Below, one piece after another: positions 6,858 through 11,259 of a stretch of 11,259 nucleotides of DNA (positions are counted from its first letter, which is position 1; every line of letters starts with the position of its first letter). A model generated the notes under the pieces. That model was not told the origin of the DNA and did not search any database. It was given only the letters and a program-made list of their open reading frames with translations. The stretch is from Elusimicrobiota bacterium (lineage in GTDB: Bacteria; Elusimicrobiota; Elusimicrobia; UBA1565; JACRDR01). Where the stretch lies: the NCBI GenBank assembly GCA_016212845.1, contig JACRDR010000059.1:1-11259 (forward strand), written 5' to 3'. The position numbers and the translations under genes are program-made.

Positions 6858-7671
6858 GTTGGACCTCGGGACCGCGCCGCTTTTCGGCGTCGGCGACGAA
6901 CCGGCTCATACCGTCGAAGCCGGCCATGCCCGGCAGGCGCGAGATGGTGCGGTCGATGTGCGCGACTTCGACCGCTCCCCGCTCGCCTCCGAACATGTAC
7001 AGAGAGACGAAATCGACTTCCGCGTCGGGCATGATGCCGGCCCCGACGGGTTTCCAGAAATGGTTCACGAGAAACTTCGTCACGGCGCGGGCCTTCGCGG
7101 AGCGCGCGAGCCTCTCTTCGGCCTTGTGGTAGTAGAAGGCGAAGTGACGCGACTCGTCCCGCATGATGCGGCGCACGATCTCGGCGAAGACCTCGTTTTG
7201 GGTCTGCTCGGCGAGCCGGCGGTAGCCGTTGAGCGTCGTGAGTTCCTGGATCGCGCCCCACGTCATGTGAACCGCGACGAAGTCCGGGCCGACGAGCCGG
7301 CTGACGGCGGAGGCCGCCCCATCCTGCAGCGCCTCGAGCCGACGGCGCGGGCGCTGCACGCTGCGCGCGCGATTCGGATCGAGGCCGGCGCCGGCCTCGT
7401 CCAGGAAGCGCTCGATCGCGCGGCCGTGATACGACTCCTCGTACGCCCAGATAGACAAGAAATCGGCGATTTCGACGTCTTCGATCGCGCTCGTGTTGAG
7501 CAGCGCGCGGAGATAGGCGATCGTGTAGGACTCGACGTCGATGAAATAGGGCAGGATGCGCCGCTCGGCCGCGGAGACGGGCTGCTGCCGCGCCAAGGAC
7601 CAGTCGATGCCGCTCAAGTCCAGCGGCTTGGACTTCTCGATGAAGCCCTTGAGGTCGAAGATCTCGCTCAT
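6814..7671 (-). CDS. Ferritin-like diiron protein, acyl-ACP desaturase type
   Basis: A 285-residue protein with the full ligand set of a four-helix-bundle diiron enzyme: E47 (DVESYT), E79/H82 (EESYHGRAIERF), E143 (WGAIQELTTLNG) and E173/H176 (RDESRHFAFYYH). The family (stearoyl-ACP desaturases, PF03405-like, and AurF-type oxygenases) uses O2 for desaturation, hydroxylation or N-oxidation. The spacing and the TWGAIQELTTLNGYRRL helix fit the desaturase-like group; the substrate is unknown. The C-terminal 30 residues are Arg/Pro-rich and probably disordered, because they are also read in another frame as the start of the heme-protein gene. I chose the ATG at 7671 because it overlaps the preceding stop as ATGA; an upstream ATG 30 nt earlier lies within that gene. 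Confidence 0.82.
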   Translation of the reverse strand: MSEIFDLKGFIEKSKPLDLSGIDWSLARQQPVSAAERRILPYFIDVESYTIAYLRALLNTSAIEDVEIADFLSIWAYEESYHGRAIERFLDEAGAGLDPNRARSVQRPRRRLEALQDGAASAVSRLVGPDFVAVHMTWGAIQELTTLNGYRRLAEQTQNEVFAEIVRRIMRDESRHFAFYYHKAEERLARSAKARAVTKFLVNHFWKPVGAGIMPDAEVDFVSLYMFGGERGAVEVAHIDRTISRLPGMAGFDGMSRFVADAEKRRGPEVQHGTRPRRSPALQAG

Positions 7672-8090
7672 TGAAAGCCCCGCGCCGTCACTTCGACGCA
7701 CTGTTTGCGATAGATGCCCAGCACGCTCAGGTGGCGGGTATCCACCTTCACGTCGTAGACGCCCTTGAGTCCCGGATGCTTGGAATGAATGTCGGCGATC
7801 GCCTTTTCATAGCCGCCCAATCCGCGCCCGGCGGCGAGCCGGGTCGCGCGAGGGGCGAGCGCGAGCGGCACGCTCAGGCCGTACTGGCACGACGAGCCGA
7901 AGACTTCTCCGACCGGTTTCGCGCCCGCCGGGGCGGAACCCGCCGCGGGGAGCTGATACGAGAGCGGCCCCTCGCCGCCGAAGAATAGGACCATCCCGCC
8001 CAGGCGCAGCATGCCGGGTTTGGCCTCCCAGGTCGCGCCGTCGGTCTGCGCCGAGGCCTGGAGGGCCAAGGCGAGCCAGAGCGCGATCAC
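7668..8090 (-). CDS. Exported TRL-like protein (paralogue of its upstream neighbour)
   Basis: A 140-residue protein starting at GTG 8090, which overlaps the preceding stop as GTGA. The start gives a short signal peptide, MIALWLALALQASAQ, with likely cleavage after SAQ or ASA. No lipobox Cys follows. The C-terminus carries the TRL-family ending, VYDVKVDTRHLSVLGIYRKQ then VEVTARG (about 113-138), which aligns with VRVDQKVNSYVLGLYAKT in the upstream gene. The middle keeps a Gly-rich helix (AGRGLGGYEKAIADIHSKH) in place of the usual GDA segment, so this copy is the more diverged. TRL (tRNA-associated locus)-like proteins have no known biochemical role. A run of Arg-rich residues read further upstream in this frame is antisense-like and excluded. 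A GGGTGG upstream of the GTG may act as a ribosome binding site. Confidence 0.7.
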   Translation of the reverse strand: MIALWLALALQASAQTDGATWEAKPGMLRLGGMVLFFGGEGPLSYQLPAAGSAPAGAKPVGEVFGSSCQYGLSVPLALAPRATRLAAGRGLGGYEKAIADIHSKHPGLKGVYDVKVDTRHLSVLGIYRKQCVEVTARGFQ

Positions 8091-8425
8091 CGCTTGGCCA
8101 CCCGCGCGCTCACGATCGTGCACGTCTTGGCGTAGAGACCGAGGACGTAGCTGTTCACCTTCTGGTCGACCCGCACGTCGTAAAGCACGCCCTCGGGCGC
8201 GGAGGCGAGCGCCGCCTTCGTGGCCGCCGCGTAGCCCGCGTCGCCCCAGGCGACGAGATAGAGGACGACGCGGCTGCAGGATTCGCCGGCGACGAGCGGG
8301 TCGCTCGGGTCGGATTTCACGTCCGCCGGCGTCGCCGAGCGGTAGGCCCGGGGCGCGCGCACGTTCGCGTAGAGGCAGCCGCCCAAGGACGACGCGGCCA
8401 ACAAGCACAAGAAGATCGATCTCAT
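8087..8425 (-). CDS. TRL-like lipoprotein
   Basis: A 112-residue predicted lipoprotein. MRSIFLCLLAASSLGGC places a lipobox LGGC with lipidated Cys17, so it should be anchored in the periplasmic face of the inner or outer membrane. The mature part matches the TRL-like family: LYLVAWGDAGYAAATKAA (about 66-83, the family's GDA helix) followed by YDVRVDQKVNSYVLGLYAKT and VSAR, the family's VD...LG-Y ending. Function is unknown. ATG 8425 overlaps the DUF423 stop as ATGA and has GGA a few bases upstream; an in-frame ATG 9 nt earlier (8434) would only add three residues. It is second in the minus-strand operon and followed by a diverged paralogue, suggesting a local duplication. Confidence 0.8.
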   Translation of the reverse strand: MRSIFLCLLAASSLGGCLYANVRAPRAYRSATPADVKSDPSDPLVAGESCSRVVLYLVAWGDAGYAAATKAALASAPEGVLYDVRVDQKVNSYVLGLYAKTCTIVSARVAKR

Positions 8426-8793
8426 CGTTTCCATCCCGCGGTCAAGAGCGTGAACCAGCCCGCCAAAAACATCAAACCGCCGATCGGCGTCACCGCCCCG
8501 AACTTCCGGATCCCGGTCAGCGCCAACGCGTAAAGGCTGCCGGAAAATACCACGATCCCGGCCGAAAACAGCCAAGCCGCCCGTCCCGCCGCCGCCGACT
8601 CGAACTGCGCCGCCCAGGCCGCCAGCGCGAGCAAGGCCAGCGCGTGGTACGCCTGGTAGCGCACGCCCGTCTCGAAGATCGCGAGCAAATCCTCGCCGAT
8701 GCGGCCGCGAAGAGCGTGAGCCCCGAAGGCGCCCAAGGCGACCGCGAGGAACATGCCGGCGGCCCCGGCGCGGAAGGTGAGAAGCGGCGTCAC
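8422..8793 (-). CDS. DUF423 family inner-membrane protein (YgdD-like)
   Basis: A 123-residue protein with four hydrophobic helices. It keeps the hallmark stretches of the DUF423 family, as in E. coli YgdD: VALGAFGAHALRG (18-30), ETGVRYQAYHALALLALA (41-58), FSGSLYALALTG (83-94) and FGAVTPIGGLMFLAGW (98-113). It should be an integral inner-membrane protein; its biochemical role is not established. The start is GTG 8793, with no Shine-Dalgarno but a perfect TATAAT 10 nt upstream. It is the first gene of the operon and is divergent from the pseudouridine synthase gene, with only 38 nt between the start codons. Confidence 0.9.
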   Translation of the reverse strand: MTPLLTFRAGAAGMFLAVALGAFGAHALRGRIGEDLLAIFETGVRYQAYHALALLALAAWAAQFESAAAGRAAWLFSAGIVVFSGSLYALALTGIRKFGAVTPIGGLMFLAGWFTLLTAGWKR

Positions 8794-8803
8794 TTCGAAG
8801 GTG

Positions 8804-8809
8804 ATTATA
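8804..8809 (-). promoter_or_regulatory. -10 box TATAAT for the minus-strand operon
   Basis: A perfect TATAAT consensus on the minus strand, 10 nt before the GTG at 8793. Transcription would start about 8797, leaving a leader of roughly four bases, so the mRNA is leaderless or nearly so. At 17-nt spacing the -35 region would fall at 8827-8832, where there is no good match; it would overlap the start codon of the divergent gene. Confidence 0.6.
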
Positions 8810-8819
8810 CCTGTTTTGG

Positions 8820-8825
8820 TACAAT
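8820..8825 (+). promoter_or_regulatory. -10 box TACAAT for the plus-strand operon, leaderless
   Basis: TACAAT lies exactly 6 nt before the GTG at 8832, the same spacing as for the gene at 6090. The six bases CCGCGG between them contain no Shine-Dalgarno, so the transcript would begin at the start codon. No good -35 match lies about 17 nt upstream. Confidence 0.5.
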
Positions 8826-8831
8826 CCGCGG

Positions 8832-9788
8832 GTGGACTCCTCGTGGGTCGAGGTGCCGTTCGAGATGCCCGGCGATCATGCCGCGGCGCGCCTCGACGCC
8901 TACTTGGCCAAGCGGCTCCATCGTTATTCCCGCGCCGAGGTCCAGCGGCTGATCGACGCGGGCCGGGTCACCCTGCGGGGCCGGAGCGCCAAGGCCGCCG
9001 CCCGGGTCGTGCCCGGCGACCGCATCGTAGTCCGCTACCCGAAGACCGAGGAGGCCCCTCCGAAGCACGAGCGGCTCGAGGTGCTCTTCGAGGACGACCG
9101 GCTGCTCGCGGTGAACAAGCCCGGAGATCTGCTCAGCCACCCGACCGACAAGGTCGTCAAAGGCGCGGCCACCTCGATCCTCCGCGAGCAGTTCGGCGGC
9201 AGGAAGCTCCATCTCGCCCATCGACTCGACCGGGAGACCAGCGGCGTGCTCCTTCTCGCCAAGGACCACGAGACCGCGAGCGCGCTGACCGACGCGTTTA
9301 CCACCCGCCGGATTTCGAAAGAGTACCTCGCCCTCGTTCGCGGCCGCGTCGAATGGAAGACGAAGCTCGTCGACCTCGCGATCGGCCGCGAGGGCGGAGA
9401 GATCAAGGTGCGCCAGGCCGTCGTCGCGGAAGGACAGCCCGCCGCGACCGAGTTCGAGCGCCTGTCGGCGGCGGGGCACGCTTCGCTCGTTCTCGCGGCG
9501 CCGAAGACGGGCCGCCTGCACCAGATCCGCGTGCACCTCGCCGCGCTCGGCCATCCGGTCTTGGGCGACAAGCTCTACGTCGACGACGGCGCGGCGTACC
9601 TGAAGGCGGTCCGCCGCGAGCTCACGAGCGAGGACCTCGACTTCGTCGGCGGCGCGCGCCAGTTCCTGCACGCTTGGCGCCTGGCCCTGACGCATCCCGG
9701 CACCGGCAAGGCGCTGACGATCGTCGCGCCGCCTCCCGAGGATTTCCTGGCCGCCGCGAAGTCCCTGGGGGTCCGATGCCCGCGGTGA
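8832..9788 (+). CDS. RluA-family 23S rRNA pseudouridine synthase (RluC/RluD-like)
   Basis: A 318-residue enzyme that isomerises specific uridines to pseudouridine in rRNA. An S4 RNA-binding domain spans about residues 20-67 (ARLDAYLAKRL, SRAEVQRLIDAGRVTLRG, PGDRIVV). The catalytic domain follows, with LLAVNKPGDLLSHP (91-104), the family signature HRLDRETSGVLLLAKD (130-145) whose D133 is the catalytic Asp, SKEYLALVRG, and the substrate-binding GRLHQIRVHLAALGHPVLGD near residues 224-243. Length and domain order are typical of RluC/RluD; which uridine is modified cannot be told by eye. The GTG start at 8832 is supported by the -10 box just before it. It ends with a 13-nt overlap into the HAD gene. 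Confidence 0.93.
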   Translation: MDSSWVEVPFEMPGDHAAARLDAYLAKRLHRYSRAEVQRLIDAGRVTLRGRSAKAAARVVPGDRIVVRYPKTEEAPPKHERLEVLFEDDRLLAVNKPGDLLSHPTDKVVKGAATSILREQFGGRKLHLAHRLDRETSGVLLLAKDHETASALTDAFTTRRISKEYLALVRGRVEWKTKLVDLAIGREGGEIKVRQAVVAEGQPAATEFERLSAAGHASLVLAAPKTGRLHQIRVHLAALGHPVLGDKLYVDDGAAYLKAVRRELTSEDLDFVGGARQFLHAWRLALTHPGTGKALTIVAPPPEDFLAAAKSLGVRCPR

Positions 9789-10399
9789 AGCCCCCGATCA
9801 AGGTCGTCTTCTTCGACATCGGCAACGTCCTGCTGCACTTCAACGCGGCGGACATCCTGAAGGAAGTCGCCGGCGTCGTCGGCCGCCACCCGCTGACGGT
9901 CGCGAAGTACCTCTGGCACTCGCACATCGGAGAGGACATCGAGCTCGGGCTCATCACCGGCCGCCAGCTCTTCGGCATGTTCCAGAAGGAGCTCGGCTAC
10001 CAGGGCGACTACCACGCGTTCCGGAAACTCTGGTGCGACCACTTCCGCGTGCACCGAGGCACGGTCTCGATCCTGCGGCGCGTGAGCCGCACGCACCGGG
10101 TCTACCTGCTTTCCAACACGAACGCGCTGCACTACGACTTCATCCGCAAGGAGTACGACTTCGCTCGCCTCGTCCACGGCGCCGTGCTCTCCTACAAGCT
10201 GAAGATGCGCAAGCCGGAGCCCCGGATCTACGAGGCCGCGCTCAAGATGGCGCGGGCGAAGCCTCGGGAGTCCGTCTTCATCGACGACCTGCGCGAGAAC
10301 GTGGAAGCCGCGGCGGCGATGGGCCTCCACGCGATCCGGTTCGTCGGCTCGCACGATCTTCGCGAGCGGCTGACGGAGCTCGGCGTCCTGCGTGGCTGA
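9776..10399 (+). CDS. HAD-superfamily hydrolase, YihX-like sugar-phosphatase type
   Basis: A 207-residue HAD subfamily IA phosphatase. Motif I is FFDIGNVLLHF, with nucleophile D14 and a Gly at the D+2 position where many HADs have a second Asp; E. coli YihX (alpha-glucose-1-phosphatase) has the same D-x-G-N-V pattern. Motif II is YLLSNTNALHYDF, motif III KMRKPEPRIYEAAL, and motif IV VFIDDLRENVEAA, all in YihX order. The substrate is probably a small phosphorylated metabolite, but the family is promiscuous. The ATG at 9776 overlaps the upstream gene and has GGGGGT four bases before it; an in-frame continuation further upstream lies inside the pseudouridine synthase gene and is not protein-like. 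Confidence 0.88.
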   Translation: MPAVKPPIKVVFFDIGNVLLHFNAADILKEVAGVVGRHPLTVAKYLWHSHIGEDIELGLITGRQLFGMFQKELGYQGDYHAFRKLWCDHFRVHRGTVSILRRVSRTHRVYLLSNTNALHYDFIRKEYDFARLVHGAVLSYKLKMRKPEPRIYEAALKMARAKPRESVFIDDLRENVEAAAAMGLHAIRFVGSHDLRERLTELGVLRG

Positions 10400-10619
10400 G
10401 CGGCTGGTGCGGGTAAAAGTCCACCCGGACGCCTCGCGCGACCGGCTCGAACGCAAAGGCCCCGACGCCTACGAGCTGTGGGTGAAAGCGCCGCCCGAGC
10501 AAGGCAAGGCGAACGCGGCGGTGCTGTCCTTGCTGCGCCGGGAGCCGGAGCTCGCCCAACGCCGGCTGCGGATCGTGAAAGGTCTCACGTCCCCCTCAAA
10601 AATCGTTTCCGTCCTTTAG
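10392..10619 (+). CDS. DUF167 family protein (YggU-like)
   Basis: A 75-residue protein matching the DUF167/YggU fold: VRVKVHPDASRDRLER at the N-terminus, the signature ELWVKAPPEQGKANAAVLSL (28-47), and IVKGLTSPSKIVSV at the end. The family is widespread and small; its role is unknown. The GTG start at 10392 overlaps the HAD stop by 8 nt, so it is the third gene of the operon and probably translationally coupled; the only GGAG upstream is too distant to be a strong ribosome binding site. Confidence 0.88.
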   Translation: MAERLVRVKVHPDASRDRLERKGPDAYELWVKAPPEQGKANAAVLSLLRREPELAQRRLRIVKGLTSPSKIVSVL

Positions 10620-10645
10620 GGCTGGCCGATTTCCGGCGGGGGCGC

Positions 10646-10651
10646 TAAACT
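10646..10651 (+). promoter_or_regulatory. Putative -10 box TAAACT, leaderless arrangement
   Basis: TAAACT lies 5 nt before the ATG at 10657, in the 37-base gap after the DUF167 stop. The gap has no Shine-Dalgarno and no terminator hairpin. The ATG at 10652 is in a different frame. This follows the same layout as the boxes at 6097-6102 and 8820-8825. Confidence 0.45.
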
Positions 10652-10656
10652 ATGCC

Positions 10657-11259
10657 ATGCCCCTCCTACCGCTCCTGCTCTTGGCGGTTGCCGCCCACGC
10701 CAAACCGTTTTCCTGCGGCGAGCTGATCGCCCAGCTCAATACCTACGAAGCCCAGCGCTCCCGCTACCCCAGCCTCGACACCTTCGTCAAGACTTGCGAG
10801 CGCGATCCCAAGGGAGAGTTCGATACGGACCTCATGCAGTTGTCCCCGCAAGAGCTCCAGCGCCACTGGGATCAAAAGGAGTGCGAAAAATACCCGCTCC
10901 TGTGCAAAGCCAAGCGCGCGATGCAGGGCGACGCCCAGGGCTCGGCGCGGCGGGAGCTACCGGCGGCCAAGCCCGAGCAGCCCGAGCGCTTTTTTACCTG
11001 CAAGATTTATCCGAACCCGCAGGAGGCGTACCCGGAAGTGGTCAAGGCCATCGACCGGCTGAAAGAGCAGATGGACGACCCCCAATTCCGAGAAGCGGTC
11101 GCTCTCCCGGGCTGCGTCGACGAATTCGTCGCGGTGACCACGCTGGCTCTGGCCAACGATCAAGAAGACGCGATCACCTACGACCTCAACTACTGCGTTC
11201 AACGGCACTGCAAGGTCGACGGCGGGTGGAAGTTCATTTTCTCGAAGACGTGGACCGGC
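10657..11259 (+). CDS. Exported cysteine-containing protein of unknown function (partial)
   Basis: At least 201 residues, open at the right edge. A short signal peptide, MPLLPLLLLAVAAHA, ends in an AxA-type site, though it lacks the usual basic N-terminus. The mature part starts KPFSCGELIAQLN and is hydrophilic, with Cys in TCERD, ECEKYPLLCKAK, FTCKIYP, PGCVDEF and YCVQRHCKVDGGWKF; these may form disulfides in the periplasm. There is an Ala/Arg/Pro-rich linker near residues 93-110 (GSARRELPAAKPEQPE). I recognise no domain. No ATG, GTG or TTG lies in frame between 10657 and the nearest in-frame stop upstream (near 10576), so the start is firm. Confidence 0.75.
   Translation, partial: MPLLPLLLLAVAAHAKPFSCGELIAQLNTYEAQRSRYPSLDTFVKTCERDPKGEFDTDLMQLSPQELQRHWDQKECEKYPLLCKAKRAMQGDAQGSARRELPAAKPEQPERFFTCKIYPNPQEAYPEVVKAIDRLKEQMDDPQFREAVALPGCVDEFVAVTTLALANDQEDAITYDLNYCVQRHCKVDGGWKFIFSKTWTG

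Noticed and set aside
8753..10399. Apparent 548-residue fusion ending in the HAD hydrolase
   Set aside because: The part before 9776 is an out-of-frame, Arg-rich reading of the pseudouridine synthase gene; only the part from the ATG at 9776 is a real protein.

Overview
This is a GC-rich, gene-dense bacterial window with nine complete or near-complete coding regions and two genes that run off the edges. A lipobox lipoprotein, several Sec-type signal peptides and an RluA-type pseudouridine synthase point to a Gram-negative (diderm) bacterium. The giant exported multi-domain protein would fit a poorly characterised high-GC lineage such as Elusimicrobiota, but that placement is a weak inference from style, not from a marker gene. 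No rRNA, tRNA, CRISPR array, insertion sequence or phage gene was seen.

Layout. (1) Positions 1-5309, minus strand: one uninterrupted frame of at least 1769 codons, open at the left edge. It encodes a signal-peptide-like N-terminus, an Ala/Gly-rich linker, an orphan AAA-lid-like segment, two midasin/MoxR-type AAA+ modules, a CobT-like HExxH region, a Lys/Asp/Gly-rich charged linker, a VWA domain with an intact MIDAS, and a multi-pass membrane tail. (2) 5410-6090, minus: a small exported basic protein with a duplicated 16-residue motif and a Gly-rich tail. (3) 8793-6105, minus: a tight five-gene operon, read as DUF423 membrane protein, TRL-like lipoprotein, TRL-like secreted paralogue, ferritin-like diiron protein (acyl-ACP desaturase type) and chlorite-dismutase-family heme protein. 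Every junction overlaps (4, 4, 4 and 44 nt). (4) 8832-10619, plus: a three-gene operon of RluA-family pseudouridine synthase, YihX-like HAD phosphatase and DUF167 protein, again with overlaps. (5) 10657 to the right edge, plus: a cysteine-containing exported protein of unknown function.

Themes. The giant protein is the most novel element. It packs into one chain what other bacteria encode as a MoxR/CobS-type AAA+ ATPase plus a VWA/CobT-type partner, in an order that resembles a miniature eukaryotic midasin, and it carries apparent export and membrane signals that are hard to reconcile with ATP use. A second theme is transcription: genes that start a transcription unit have a TAnnnT -10 box only 5-10 nt before the start codon and no Shine-Dalgarno sequence, which suggests leaderless mRNAs. 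Genes inside operons instead rely on stop/start overlaps.
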